Part shown: piece after piece, positions 35,601 through 47,990 of the stretch
Layout: every line of letters begins with the position of its first letter
Numbering within the stretch: position 1 is the stretch's first letter
Assembly: GCA_945643635.1 (NCBI GenBank)
Contig: CALZFC010000248.1
Location: 4,517,501 to 4,581,500 of the forward strand
Length of the DNA: 64,000 nt
Reading direction: 5' to 3'
Origin: Allodiplogaster sudhausi
Taxonomy: Eukaryota; Nematoda; Chromadorea; Rhabditida; Diplogasteridae
Made by a program: the position numbers and the translations under genes
The notes under the pieces: generated by a model
What the model saw: the letters and a program-made list of their open reading frames with translations, nothing else
Told to the model about the DNA's origin: nothing
The model's database searches: none

Positions 35601-37125
35601 TATTCCGGTCGGCTACGAGACAGGAGGCTCAGGCCGTCGCAGAAGGTTGGCAGATGACAGAGACAAGGAAAGCGCAGAGTGATCGAATGTAACAAGTAAA
35701 TTGATATAGGTGAAAAGTATGTATGTGTTCCAGATACATTGATGACTACGACCTTGAAGATTACGCTGAGGAAATATCGGCGAAGAACGAAATGCTTGCG
35801 GTTTTTGAAGCTGAGAATGGCGTGCGTTATGACTAATGTAGCCTTAGGGAATATCATGTTGATATAATCGAATCGGTTATAGACTGACGATGCGCCGCGG
35901 TCGCGTCGCGTTCGTCAGTCGTCGGATTGGACTAATAGCTGCAAGCCGGCCTGGCGAATCGACTACGCAAAGTATAAGGCCAAGCAGACTACCGCCGGAG
36001 GGCGCAGACGGAAGCGCGGTTTTCTCGACGACGTCGACATTCTCGAAGGAACAGCGCAGAAGAGATCGATTGAGCTGCCGGCTACGCCAGCCTTGCCGAC
36101 GGAACCCGTGCCACTGCCCACCCTTCCATCGACGGTGGACATCGGCGAACCCGCCGAACCACGCAAACCTACAATCAATCCACCTGCCCAGCCGATAACT
36201 GCCATTAAATCATCTGCTACATCAGGACCACCTATCCTGGTCCTATTATCTATATTTTTTAGACTTTAAACCGCAGTCATGACTGCCGATTCCTTTGATC
36301 CTGACTTCACCCAACGGGCCCTGTCCCTGGTTGTGGAATAAAGTATTAAAACTAATAAAAGTTTTAGACTCGCAAAAAAATAAGGCCAGTGCAAACAACA
36401 ACCATACTTTCAGGTCGCACCCACTCGTGCCACCAAACTTGAATCTGACAACTGCTGGAACAGCCGGCGTGCGTATACAATCATTCTGGTTGCACTTATG
36501 GGTTGAAAAGAAATAGAAAGTTTACAGCTCGGCAGTTGCGAATCGTGGAACGATAACTTTGCATCCGTGAACGAATGCGTCGTCTGGTTGGGCGCAATTA
36601 GTTGTCATTTAGTTGTTTGCCCATATACTTTATGCAAGAAGTAATATGAGCGAAGCAAAAAAATTCCGATTCTGCACGTATGCATTGTTTTCTACATATT
36701 TATAAAGTTTGTCAAATATTTCCTGCGATCTGCAGGTACAAGCAGAACGGCCTGATCGTCCAGGTCTTCTTCAGCTCGCTCACCGTCGACGTCCGCACCG
36801 AAGTGCCGTCCTATAGTGTTTGTCTTTCATATCTTTTCATGCTCTTAGAGCAAATCACGCGTGTTACTGACAAAAAAAATATGCTGTATTCATTAGATAG
36901 TTTTTTTTCTTTTTTGGCAAAGTATTGTTTGTGCCAAAACATTGCTTGCAGCTGTCCTCGGCGCTCACTGACCTCGGCGGCCAGGCTGGCCTCTGGCTCG
37001 GCCTCTCCGCCGTCTCCATCGTCGAGATCGCCAGCCTTTTGTTTGTGCTCGCCGCCTTCGCGCTTTGCGGCTCCGAACGCATCTTTCCAACACAGACAAG
37101 GAAGATTACTAAACTGCGAGGCTAA
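26609..37125 (+). CDS. DEG/ENaC channel subunit with mucin-like insertion
   Basis: At least 22 exons: 26609-26736, 27040-27133, 27367-27532, 27862-27887, 27927-28081, 28472-28604, 29444-29590 (or 29599), 29924-29985, 30111-30181, 30311-30437, 32491-32551, 32633-34155, 34389-34457, 34873-34971, 35170-35317, 35476-35645, 35734-35821, from 35883, about 36416-36475, 36528-36586, 36736-36817, 36952-37125. Landmarks in order: TM1 (RFFWLVVTLLLTAFFIYQLA), FPAVTFCNFNPFKW, YSYDDLVTECTF, YTIETCFNSCIQR, ADPRYLQD, CDCRPACEQVDYSM, QVFFSSL, TM2 (GLWLGLSAVSIVEI). Family members form trimeric cation channels in mechano-, acid- or peptide-sensing cells. Unusual: a Thr/Pro repeat region and extra Cys-rich exons before TM2. 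Odd: TGA at 26666-26668 replaces Gly of the N-terminal gating HG motif (WSSIA, stop, FRNLA). The exon end after 35883 is uncertain. Confidence 0.88.
28167..28242 (+). repeat. Partial duplicate of a DEG/ENaC exon
   Basis: About 76 bp repeating the 3' half of exon 27927-28081 (SRAMYSYDDLVTEC, then FAAQQCQL) after a GA-rich spacer of about 85 bp. The donor GTGAGG of the original is changed to GTCAGG, and the upstream side is purine-rich, so it is unlikely to splice as an alternative exon. Confidence 0.8.
30468..32416. mobile_element. Foldback transposon A, about 1 kb arms, TTAA-flanked
   Basis: The two halves are near-complete inverted copies meeting near 31450. The outer ends read TTAA then GAGAGCCTGTCTGAGATA and its complement then TTAA, so TTAA may be the target duplication. 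It lies in the intron between channel exons 30437 and 32491. Each arm keeps an open frame of about 87-113 codons (contains SACVADIE and LIAHRHQNY) with no recognised domain. Element B at 37886 has nearly the same termini. Confidence 0.9.
32880..34080 (+). repeat. 30-bp coding minisatellite (VPSTEVPITT units)
   Basis: About 37 near-identical 30-bp units plus two PTTREPITTV variants, in frame within the large DEG/ENaC exon 32633-34155. Units are almost base-identical, including synonymous sites, indicating recent expansion or gene conversion. The repeat is Thr/Ser/Pro rich, so a heavily O-glycosylated stalk is expected. Flanking diverged units (VPITGVPITTV, IPTSKVPITTV) give the older repeat edge. 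Confidence 0.97.
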
Positions 37126-37885
37126 CCGGGCAGAATTCATAGAACATCGCTTCGATCTATCATCCTTTATTTCAAATTGCTGCCTAATCCATAGTCGTGA
37201 GTCCCATGTGTAACTGATTAATTTAATGGAAATGAAAGCAGCCTTTCTGACTTGCAGGAACACGGAGCACGTCGAATAAGCAGCATTCCGGACCTGGCGG
37301 AGATGTCAATCAAAAAAAAACTACAGGACAGCCGGCGCTGATATCGTCGCCGAAAGAGCCAAAGAGAATTACTTGTAATTCTTCTTATTAATATTTTCTA
37401 CTGATGTTTAACTAGAATCCTTATGGATACGTGAGTCTCGCTCATTTTCATAAAGTATAAAAGCTAGGACTCACTAATTTCCTGCCAGCTCTGTCTGACT
37501 TCTTCTTTTCTCCGAAAGCTGTCAATTTAAATTCCTAATGTTCGGTATTGAACGAGAACAAAAAAAACAGACCTTTCATGTGGAACCCAAAGCGGCAGTC
37601 GGCCAAGATTCCATTCACTCGAATGTTCGAACATGATTTCCGAATATATTTCTCATAAGCTAAACATTTTTACAATTGTCACGTTTCAATCTTGTTTGAG
37701 TTGCCCGTCTAGTCTATGAGCGTTAAGCCTGCCTACGTGCGATAGCGATAAATAAATATAGAGATGTAAATGTAAGAGAGAAAAATGGAGTGGAGAGGAG
37801 AAACAGTAGGGGTGAGAGAGAAATGAGATGGTCTTGTTCGGGCAATCTTCGCACAAGTCACAAGTCACAAGCCAGGTAGCATGGT
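37126..37885. other. 3' flank of the DEG/ENaC gene
   Basis: No convincing exon. A CAG acceptor at 37258 precedes a short open stretch that does not join to the last channel exon. It may contain the 3' untranslated region. Confidence 0.4.
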
Positions 37886-39987
37886 TTAAGAGAGCCTCTC
37901 TGTTAGGATCAAGCAGTCCTCAGTGGGAGCCTGCCCCGTGGCAAAAATTTCTGATTTGGTTATCCAAAAATTAATTTGGGGTACCCAAGCGCTCTATGAA
38001 GAAAATTAGAAGGTCAATTTTGTTATAAAATTTTTTTCCTTGTCTGGGCATGCAAATGTATGGAAAAAGTTGAAGTCCCCATAACTTTCTTTAATATCAA
38101 TATTTTTCGATTTTCTTTTTTTAACGGAATCAACGTTGGATTCTGAACAACATCGGCCCAGATGTCTTTCAGTCAACTATTTTTTCACATCGAAAAATTA
38201 CTTTTAATATTTGAATTTGACGGTTAAGTACCTTATACTCATTTGTGTGTGGGTGTTATATCTCAAAATATAGAGCATTAAAAACTGTATAACATATATT
38301 CTTTTCGTTTAGTGTAGAGGTCCCGAAGGGGGTAAACAATAGCCTCAAATTGGCGTACCTCGGAGATGTGGGATTCAAGGAATGCGTGATAAAGAAGTTA
38401 AATTCTTGTTGTAACATAAAATGAACCATTTCATTCGATTCAGCATGTGCTTCTTTTCAAAAAAACTCCATATCAAAATTTCATTAAATTATCATCTTCG
38501 TCCCCCCAAAAAAAAATGTCCCCCCAAAATATTGACTTTTGAACGGACTGCAGGGCACTTTTTCGGTACTCTTACTAATAGAGAGGACATTCTTTATCAG
38601 TCACTATTATCTATTAGGCTGGAGTACCGAAAAAGTGCCCTGAAGTCCGTTGAAAAGTCAATATTTTGGGGGGACATTTTCGCGGCTGTTATTGCTCGCG
38701 GATTGAACTTATCCCCACATGTTATATGGCATTCTATAGCTTTCGCTCAGACGAACAACTTTCCAATACATCACGTTATCATGAATAGCTTTTTTGATAT
38801 ACTTTTTTGGGTTCCAATACTTTGGCCACTTATTTGACCTTACCGTCAATTTACACTGTTTGGCGGATATATTTTTTTCGATAGAGCGCAAAAATAGCTA
38901 TCGGCTGATAGGTCAACCTTTAAGATTGGTTTTGGCATTTTCCAGAAATGAATTTTTTTATGTCATTTTGGCCCATGGGTTGTGCACGTCGAATGTCATG
39001 GGTCGCAGGTTCGAATCCGCGCGCGTGCAAACCCTTTTGCGGGCTTTTAAAACGGGAAATCTGCAAAACAAACATCGGTTCTGACCTTAGTGTGCTCCGC
39101 GGAGCAGAATGATGTATTGGATGAGTGATAAACATTACGATTGCACGAAAAGTTGGAAAATGCGGATCTGTCAGTTTTGACGCGACCGCCATAGGATAAT
39201 CGATACTGTCATTGTTAGGGACGCCATATCCAGATGTAAATATTTTTATGTTGTAGAGAATTTTGTCGTGTACTGAATAGTACTATCCGCATTCTGTTCT
39301 CACTGAAAACATTGAAAATTCGAATAGTTTTAGGTCATTTTCTTACAATGGCTGAAAAATCGAAAAATGCGTTTTTTTTCATGGAAGATGATAATTTTAT
39401 GAAATTTTGATATGGAGCTTTTTTGAAAAGAAGCACGTGCTGAATCGAATGAAATGGTTCATTTTATGTTACAACAAGAATTTAACTTCTTTATCACGCA
39501 TTCCTTGAATCCCACATCTCCGAGGTACGCCAATTTGAGGCTATTGTTTACCCTCTTCGGGACCTCTACCCTAAACGAAAAGAATATATGTTATACAGTT
39601 TTTAATGCTCTATATTTTGAGATATAACACCCACACACAAATGAGTATAAGGTACTTAACCGTCAAATTCAAATATTAAAAGTAATTTTTCGATGTTAAA
39701 AAAATAGTTGTCTGAAAGACATCTGGGCTTAGTTTGTTCAGAATCCAATGTTGATTCCGTTAAAAAAAAGAAAATTAAAAAAATTTTGAGGTTGAAGCGA
39801 GATACATCAATTCAGAAATTATCCATACTTTTACCTGTTCACGGAAAAATATTTTTTGAAAAAATGTTTTTGCCATTTAATATTGTTACTGGGGCCCAGT
39901 GCATGCCCGACTATGTTTTCACATTCGAAATCCAACGTCTGGATCTGGGGCACGCCCTACTGGAGGCATACAGAGAGGCTCTCTTAA
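37886..39987. mobile_element. Foldback transposon B, related termini, TTAA-flanked
   Basis: The ends read TTAA then GAGAGCCTCTCTG on the left and the complement then TTAA on the right. Inverted arms of several hundred bases (left about 38090-38490, right about 39400-39740) flank a central part that itself contains a smaller palindrome at about 38500-38690 (cggactgcagggcacttttt with its complement). The terminal 13 bases match element A except one. No transposase is visible, so both may be non-autonomous members of one family. Confidence 0.85.
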
Positions 39988-40908
39988 TATTAGAAGCGAG
40001 GAAAGCAAGAGATGCAGAGGGAATGAGGCATTGTAGAAGAGAAAACTAGAGCACAACGAGCGATCACTCCTTTTTTTGTAAATCGCGACCGTCTGCAGAT
40101 ATAAAAGGCGGCATTGCTTGGCAAGCAGAAAACAGTTTTATCCGAGTGTTCTGTGTTTTGTTGCTTGTATTCATGTGCATACATATGTATGTATGTATGT
40201 TCATATCTACATAAGTGTGTTTGAGTTCCGGTCGACGGGTATTTCTCTTAACCTACTGCGCCTCTCGTTCACGCTTCAATCACAGCTATTTCTCTCTCTC
40301 TTTCTCTCTTCTTCTCATTGTCTCTCTCTCATACTTTTTCTCTCTCTCTCTCTCTCTCAATCCCTTTTTCTCACTCTTTCTCTTCTCCTTTCATAATGAT
40401 ATTTCTCTCATCTTCTCAACCTGTCGCATTGACATGCACATTTTTTCGTTCATTCACATCTATTCTCCCTAAACTCAGAGCTGTTTGTTTGCCGTGTTTT
40501 CAGTGCCAAATCGGCCAATTAGTTTCTCTTGCGGTAGTATCTCTATTCACAATGCGAAGGCATCGCTATTCATAGGCCATATATTTGCAACATGAGAAGT
40601 GGGCGAACTTAACATGGGCATTCATCCGAACGGAAAGGATAGTGATGTTCGTCTGCAATTCTCGTTTTCTCCCAAAATTCAGTAGAGTGGAAACACTACC
40701 AGTGTACATACATACGTTTTGGCGCAGTTCAGCCAACTTTTATAGTCTTACTTCTTTCCACGAAGCCAATATATGTTTCAATGATTCTCTTGCAAATCCT
40801 TGTTTTACCTTATATTTCCTGCTTTTATTTCCTTTTTTGGTTTTTGAAAAAAATTTGTGCCTTTACTTGTGTTTTTTTAGCTAAAAAAGAAAGAGAAAGA
40901 TTGCCAAA
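39988..40908. other. Upstream of cysteine synthase, CT-rich
   Basis: No exon is recognised. A CT-rich tract lies at about 40285-40395. A TTTTTTTAG acceptor-like site at 40872-40880 lies 28 bases before the ATG at 40909 and could be a spliced-leader acceptor. Confidence 0.5.
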
Positions 40909-43900
40909 ATGTCCCACTCCGTCCTCTGCCACGATGCCACCGAGTGCGTCGGCAAGACACCACTCGTCGAGCTGCACAATGTCACGAGGGGATTGGACGC
41001 AAGGATCGGTAAGAGAACGAACTTACTCACACTGAACGACCACTCATTGAGCGGACAGTGAAAAAGAATACGTAGAACGACTCTTTCTCTCTAACATTGT
41101 GATGGGATCGATTCAACGAAGAAGAAAGCACACAATCCCCTCAAACAGTGCGACCCCCGATAAACGAACTAAAAACTTGTACTATTAGTGTGTATACGGA
41201 TTCAATCTATATCTCTCTTGTATCCAGCCGTCAAACTCGAATACATGAATCCGGCTGGTTCGGTAAAGGATCGTGTCGGCCGTGCGATGATTGTCGAAGC
41301 CGAGGAAAAGGTTCGTTAATTTTAGTGTATCACGGCATATTTTAGTGTGATTCTGTTGTTTGCAATGTTTCAGAAACACACTATAAATCGACGGTCATTT
41401 CCAGGGACTGATCAGGCCGGGCGTCTCAGTACTCATTGCGCCGACGTCGGGCAATCTTGGTATTGGTCTTGCACTCGCGGCCAAGATAAAAGGGTTCGTG
41501 GACGTTTGAGAAAACAATCACGGGGTGGAACATGTGGCAGATGAGTGTTTCACTAGTTGAATGCCTTTGAAGCGGGAAGGAAAAAGAGTTATAACGAGTT
41601 GAAGAACTAGTACTACTGTTGGCTAACGTATAAGAGCGACCTCATTGTCAGATCAGGTTCGGGAATTGCGGACTTGGAAATCATCGTACTTGAAATAAGA
41701 AATACGGCGATGACCAAAAATAAATCTTGTTGTAAAACCGCGTGTTTGAAATGGGGACGAATTACTTGTCTCACCAAAAGAAGAACGAACAAAGAAGAAA
41801 AGTACAACTATTCTCAGGTACAAGCTGATCGTCACGATGCCCTCGTCCTACAGCGTTGAACGTCGCACAATCTTGAAGGCATACGGTGCTGAGGTGACAA
41901 GCGCGAACATATTAAATGAAGCGGAAACCCATTTTTTTGAATTCGCGCCCTTTCGCTACATTATGTGGGAAGTAAATTTTTGGGCTTAAAATTTTTTTCA
42001 GTTTAAAAGTATGCATAGCCCTGCTTATATATGAGATATGAATTGCAGAAGAAAAATTAATTACAACTAATTCTAAACCAGCAATCTCATAGGTCATACT
42101 GACTGATCCCGAACTCGGAGTTGCCGAGATGATCCTACGCGCTATTCAGCTTGCCGAAGTAATTCCTGGCTCACTCGTACTCAATCAGGTGTCTGCCTTG
42201 TATTATGGAAGTACTCATATATACATACATATGTACATATGTATAGATAACAAGTAACATATATTTATCTTGTCCTATTTTTATTTTATTTTTGTCTCTG
42301 TATTTCCTCTCTTACAAATGTATTACTTCACTTAATGAATTGTCATTGTCTACACAGTTCGATAGCCCGGCGAACGTTGGCGCGCACTACTCGACCACTG
42401 GTCCAGAGATTTGGAGCCAGACGGATGGGAAGGTATGTATGTACATATATTAAGGGATTTAGATTTGTAATAGCTATTAACATTGATATTAATATATTGA
42501 GGTTATTGTAAGTCATTCAAACGGTCAGATTAGTCGCCAGATTGATGCTGCCATTCGGGAAAGAGCAACAACCTCCTGAAAAATTGAGCCAAATTGCTAC
42601 TCTCTATTGTTCTCTCACTAGTTGGCGCAATTTTTTTGCGCTGGATCAACTGCGTGAAAATATCGCCAAAAAGCGCTTTTAACACACCATTTGTCCACCA
42701 GGTGGACATCCTCTGCATTGGATGCGGCTCAGGTGGCACACTCACGGGCGCTGGACGATTTCTGCGAGAGAAGAAGGAGGACGTACAGAACTCTCACTCT
42801 CACTTTCACTCTCTTTCTCTTTTTCTTCCTCATGCTCTTTTTCTTTCTCTTGCCCTTTCTCTTTTTCTTTTTCTTTTTTTCACTCTCTTTCTCTCTCTCT
42901 CTTATTTCTGCTACTTTATTTGTTTATTTGCACTTATTTTTACTTATCGCGATATTTCACCACAAGCATACGAAAATAGGAACAGAGTAAATATGGCACA
43001 TTAATTGCTAAAAACCAAAAGTGAGACCCAGACTTCACATTTCTCTCATGCTTGTGCTGTGACATTGGAAGTAATATTTCATAATTGAATAGATCGCTAA
43101 AATGTGATGCTCAGATTGCAATCTACGCCGTTGAGCCATTCGAATCTTCCGTTCTCAACGGGCTCCCTGGCGGTCCGCATCGTATTCAGGGTAAGTAAGG
43201 AATAATAGCTGTAATTTTTCTCACCTCTATCTATTTATCATCTGTTTAGGTATATAAATTTACCCGTTTATTTCTTCATTGATTTCCTCCATTATAAACT
43301 CCTTTCTCTTTCGCAATATGAAGCTCAAATTGGACGTCCTCTGTCTCTCTCTCATTCTTTTTTCCCGCCGTCTCCTTTTTTTCCTTTTTTTTCCTCGCGT
43401 ACTTTATCATTCCATTTCTCTCTCTCTCTCTTCCTCTCTGTTGCAGGCATTGGCCCCGGAATGATTCCTGCGAACCTGGACTGCTCGCTCTTCTCGGAAG
43501 CTCTTCGTGTTCACTCGGATGATGCACTGGTCATGGCTCGTCGTCTCGCCTCCGAGGAATCGATCCTTGGTGGCATAAGCTCAGGCGCAAATGTCTGCGC
43601 TGCCATCGAGGTTTTTTTTTCAATTTTTTGTGCCACTCTCGCATTTCTTGTACCACTGTGTTTTTAATGCCTACTATTACTATTTGTTAATGTTTAATCC
43701 AAAGCCGTCATAGTTCAATTAAAGAAAAGATAGTATCTTTTTTTCTTTCTATTGCTATCTGAGCCGCCTAAAATTCCAGAAGAAGAAAGCTGACTTTCCT
43801 TTCAGCTTGCGAAACGACCTGAGAACGCGGGCAAACTGATTGTGACCATGGTCAACAGCTTCGGAGAGCGATATCTGTTCGTTGTGTTCTATAATAGCAT

Positions 43901-44083
43901 GCATTTTATTGTTATGGACATAATAATTCAAGAACATTTTGCATCTCCTGATTAATTAAAATGGAGAAAAGTTAATTCAGCTCTACCGATCTCTACTCGG
44001 CGATTCGAAGCGAGGCCGAAAAGATGTCGCATCAAACTCTCGAAGAGAGCATCGTTGCCGCCCGTAAATATGTGGAAGCCTAA
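40909..44083 (+). CDS. Cysteine synthase-family (PLP, beta-substituting) enzyme
   Basis: Eleven exons: 40909-41008, 41228-41310, 41405-41493, 41818-41893, 42093-42188, 42358-42432, 42702-42782, 43115-43190, 43447-43610, 43806-43876, 43981-44083. They give exactly 338 codons with all phases matching and no stops. Landmarks: [11 protein letters not shown], the PLP lysine in NPAGSVKDR, the substrate/Asn loop [26 protein letters not shown], the phosphate-binding [13 protein letters not shown], and GISSGAN near the C-terminus. Length fits O-acetylserine sulfhydrylase/CYSL enzymes (about 330-345 residues), without the heme and CBS-pair domains of cystathionine beta-synthase. Nematode paralogs act in cysteine, hydrogen sulfide or cyanide handling, and some have become signalling proteins; which applies here cannot be read from sequence. 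A 3'-truncated copy lies inverted at 54252-56740. Confidence 0.95.
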
Positions 44084-44278
44084 AGGAGCCAAAAATTCGC
44101 GCCTCTTTCCTGATATAAGAACCTGATATAAGAGCTATGGTTTCGGCTACTTTAATTCATTTGTTCACGAAAATCGCACTCATCGAACAAACTACGGCAC
44201 TAATTGTCTTTGCAGGTGACGCTTTAGCGTTTATGATAAATACTCATCCATTTCCCATTTCAAACACTGTTGACGAAA

Positions 44279-44999
44279 GGTCTCGGCTTCCTCCGAGGTT
44301 ATGAGATGAGCTATATACCATTCGAAAGCTCTTGATGAATAGATAACGAATATCATAATAAAAATTCCCGAACGAATTTTTATTTATCGATCGGATTTTT
44401 GAAAAATGGTGGCGTCGAGGAGTTGAGGATTTCGTCTCTAATTCTCATGCGTTTGCAGCCGCAAAAGTTGAGTAATCAAACGGGGTTTTTTTATCAATCA
44501 ATCAACGCTTTACGGAAAGAAATCGAGTTGCTCTTGAATATCAAACAAGATTGAGGTGGAAATAATGTATCCGGATCTGTTTATGACAATAACATGGACT
44601 TTTTGACACAGATGAACGTTTAAAAAAAATGAACATTTTACAGCGAAATATCATATGCCCATAATTATTTTTCATGTTGAAAACGACTTAAAAATGATGA
44701 GGAATTAGTGGCTTAAAACTCAAAAATCGGCATTAAAAAAAGTTGCTTTAGCTCCATATAAAACAGAGAATTTTTCACCAAAGGGGGCTTTACATGACCT
44801 ACTTTCACGTATAAATCAATTTTAGAGTCGAGAAAGTTAGCAAATGTCGTGAAAATGTTAATTTAAGCGGGTTTTCCTGGAATATCAGAAAAACAGAATC
44901 CGTTCGGGAATTTTTATTATAATATTCGTTATCTACTCATCAAGAGTTTTCGAATGGTATATAGTAGCTCATCTCATAACCTCGGGGGAAGCCGAGACC
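44279..44999. mobile_element. Foldback element C, about 105-bp arms
   Basis: The left arm starts ggtctcggcttcctccgagg and the right arm ends with its complement, with few mismatches over about 105 bases. The roughly 510-base interior is AT-rich without a coding frame. It lies just downstream of the cysteine synthase stop. Confidence 0.85.
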
Positions 45000-45540
45000 A
45001 TTCCCTTGTAAGCACTCATATGCTTACATATGTATACTGGTCCAATGATGATAAATAGGAATTACTTCCGTGTCATCCATTTGTCATGCCTGAAGAAAAT
45101 ATCTATATAGCTCTACCCTCGCTCCGATCGAGGTATGGTTGTGGTGGTTCTCGGCTACAATTTATTTTAGGTGTTGTGGCAAGTTTTATATTAATATATG
45201 TACATAAATTCAGGAATTTTTAATTAATTTAAAATTCAAGATTCGAATATCATTGAGTGTGCTGTTTAAGAATTGACAGTATTCTTTTTGAATATGAATT
45301 CTACTAAATCTTCGCAAATGTATTGTCCGCACGGGGATTCGATTCTCCATTTTCGTGCTTATTCTGACCAAGTGACCACTTCAGAAGTTCAAAACACGAA
45401 GTGCACACAAGCGATTAAGTGATCACAACCTTGATACACGTTCGGAACACATGTGTATTAAGATAGGCTGGTGAATTGCCAATTCATCTGCAACAAAACA
45501 CTCCTTCATCTTTATCCTCGCCATTATAAGATGTGGTAAG
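45000..45540. other. Intergenic, nothing recognised
   Basis: AT-rich sequence between foldback C and the 3' end of the chemoreceptor gene on the minus strand. Confidence 0.5.
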
Positions 45541-47990
45541 TTAGCGATTAATTACACTATTCATCTGAATTTTGCTCTCCAATCCTCGTTGTCTTTTTGC
45601 AGGTGAAAAAGGGCTTCCAAGTGCGCTTTGAAGACGCAGGAAGGGCAGATTCAGAGCTGCTCGATACTTTTGAGAGAAAGCGATGGCACACAACGAGTTC
45701 AGCACACCGTGTATGCTGGCCAATGGAAACAGGAATGCTGAGGCACCTCAATCGGGCGAGTCAAGCCATCATAGACATTGTCATTGTACTGCTTATACAT
45801 AATTTATTCTGAATATCTTTACTACTCACAATACTATGTAATTTACATGTTTTCTCGACGAACCTTTAGTGATGTTTGGAAAGAATGCATCGAGTAAGAA
45901 TCCACCAATTGGAAAAGCAATGACAATGTATGGAACAAGAACCTTAAATGAAAAAAAACGAAAGAATGAGAGATAATTAGGAGCATTTGTTAACCTGAGC
46001 TGAAAGAAGAATCATGGCTCTTCTTTGCATCTCTTTTGAACGCACACTCAAGATACCACTTGGACTTCGCAGAACATGCAAGCTGTGCAAAACAAGCGTT
46101 GTAAGCATAGCGCCTAAGACGGCGGTGACAAGGCAAGCTAGAAGAATGCCACTATTGTCACAATCAACGTGTTCAGCCCATGCATGATGTTTTGAGAATC
46201 TGGCTTACTTAAAGAAAAGTATAAAAGAGTCGACGAAGTTTTAGAGAAGTGGATAAAAATTGGCTTTGTGAGTAGCCATTCCTTGCTCGCTGGAATCTCC
46301 TGAATATCTTTTTTTGCTTGTTCACGGGAAGTCTAGCAATATTTTTCCCACATTTTTCCCGCTTTCCTACACTAGAATCTTGCCCAATGGCGCAAAGGAC
46401 AGAAGATTAGATTCCGAATAACTGGAACCCAATGATGACAACTTCATACAACTGTAATACATACATATATTGGAATTTTCCCGACGATTGTAGTCATGTC
46501 TCCCTAAATCACAACTCTCCCTGTTTTAGGAAAAAGGTGCGATTTCCAGTGTTTGGTTCCTTTCAAAGACTCGGCTTGTCTCAGCCAGAAAATATATTTG
46601 GTGCAAGAGAAAAAAATAATTCTTTCGCTAATAAATAATAACAGAACAATGAGGAAAAAATAGCTTGCCGCACATGGAAAGGATTTGGGGGGAAACATGC
46701 AGAATCAAACCTGATCTCGTGAGCTGCGAACCATTGAAGAGAAAGTGAGCCACTCAAAGGAAGCGAGAAAAAGACAGCCAAGATGAGCCGCTACTATGGC
46801 AGGCTTCCCTCGAAGACGCCAAAGAGAAGAGGGAGGCATCGAAAGTTGGTGGCGGTGGAAAACGCACGCAAAGTAGCAAAAAATAACGAAGCACACCGGT
46901 ATCAATATCACATCCTGAACAAGATTACGCACCTGTTTGGACCAGTAATACTGAACTCAGAAGATTTATATAGTAGTTGGTCGTGAATGTATATTGTTAA
47001 TACTGACAACGATGGCCTCGAATGACAATGAAATCATCCGGGAAGGGCAGGCGTAAAAGGCCATTTCATTTAAGGCACTTATTGGTGCAAGGAAATCAAC
47101 AATCACATCAACAGCGATACTCGTGACCTGAATAGAAAGACTAGTATTGCACGTTAAGTAAGGAAACGGGCTCACATTTATGTGCATGCAAATATGCATT
47201 AGTATCTATGTACTTACCGTATTTTCTCTAATAGTGCCCCCGAGGGCACTATTTTTCCATACCCCTGCGAGAGGGGGGCCCTATTAGAGGGGTGGTTATA
47301 TTAGAGGGAGGGGTACTATTTTGCAATGTGATTGGCAAAAGTTTGATAACAACATTTTACTTTCAAAAAAAAAAAAGAAGAATCATTGCTCGAATTTAAT
47401 GGAATCATCACTGGAATATCCATTTTACGGGAGATTTGGAATGAATTTGCTATAAGTTCATTGGGAAGAGCACCCTATTCCTCCAGGATTCATTCGAGGT
47501 ACATCGTATTGGACTATTAGGGGGGGGGGCACTATTGGGGATGGGGAGGGGTTCTATTAGAGGGAGGGGTACTATTTTTCAATGGCCCTTTCAAGGTTTG
47601 GTACTATGAGAGGGGGGGGGTTTATTAGAGGGAAGGGCACTAATTGAGAAAATACGGTATCTATGCATGCTTGCACATATGTAAATACATATGTATGTGT
47701 ATGTGCATATGTACTATGCACATAATCCAATTTCACGACCAGAAAAATATGTCTTAAGACTAATTGTGTAACATGGTCTAAACATCAACCTGAAGAAGAA
47801 TTTGAAGACGATGGTATTCCTTGGAGCGCTGATCCCCATAGCAAATCATTAGAATGAGCACAAATATATTGAAAGAAGTGAAGATGGGACCACAGATGTG
47901 ATAAAAGTTAATAATAAGCGTTTCACTTGTTTGAGAAAGAGGCTGTTCCGGGGAATAAATGGCTCCTACAGCTAGGCAAGACGAAGACAT
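45541..47990 (-). CDS. Nematode chemoreceptor, Srh/Sri-like 7TM receptor
   Basis: Exons: 47990-47790, 47127-47004, 46950-46933 (an 18-base microexon), 46808-46711, an unresolved part, 46137-45995, 45942-45864 and 45746-45541. Start at ATG 47990. Hydrophobic segments include FYHICGPIFTSFNIFVLILM (TM1), VTSIAVDVIVDFLAP, LSFEAIVV plus ILLVQTG, then PAIVAAHLGCLFLASFEWL, LACLVTAVLGAMLTTLVL, VLVPYIVIAFPIGGFLL, and a last one ending in SIHGVLNSLCAIAFSQKYR, a hallmark of the Str superfamily C-terminus. Such receptors detect odorants or pheromones in amphid neurons. The exon(s) between 46711 and 46137 could not be resolved, so the TM4 region may be lost or diverged. The first intron carries a MITE (47215-47659). 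Confidence 0.75.
47215..47659. mobile_element. MITE with TACCGTATTTTCTC termini
   Basis: Ends TACCGTATTTTCTC on the left and its complement on the right. The interior is made of G-rich units around gggcactattagagg. A related 369-bp copy lies at 59700-60068. TA at both ends suggests Tc1/mariner-type insertion. Confidence 0.85.

Noticed and set aside
38960..39020. tRNA gene suggested by a GGTTCGAATCC B box inside foldback B
   Set aside because: No matching acceptor stem and a mispaired T stem; at most a tRNA-derived remnant.
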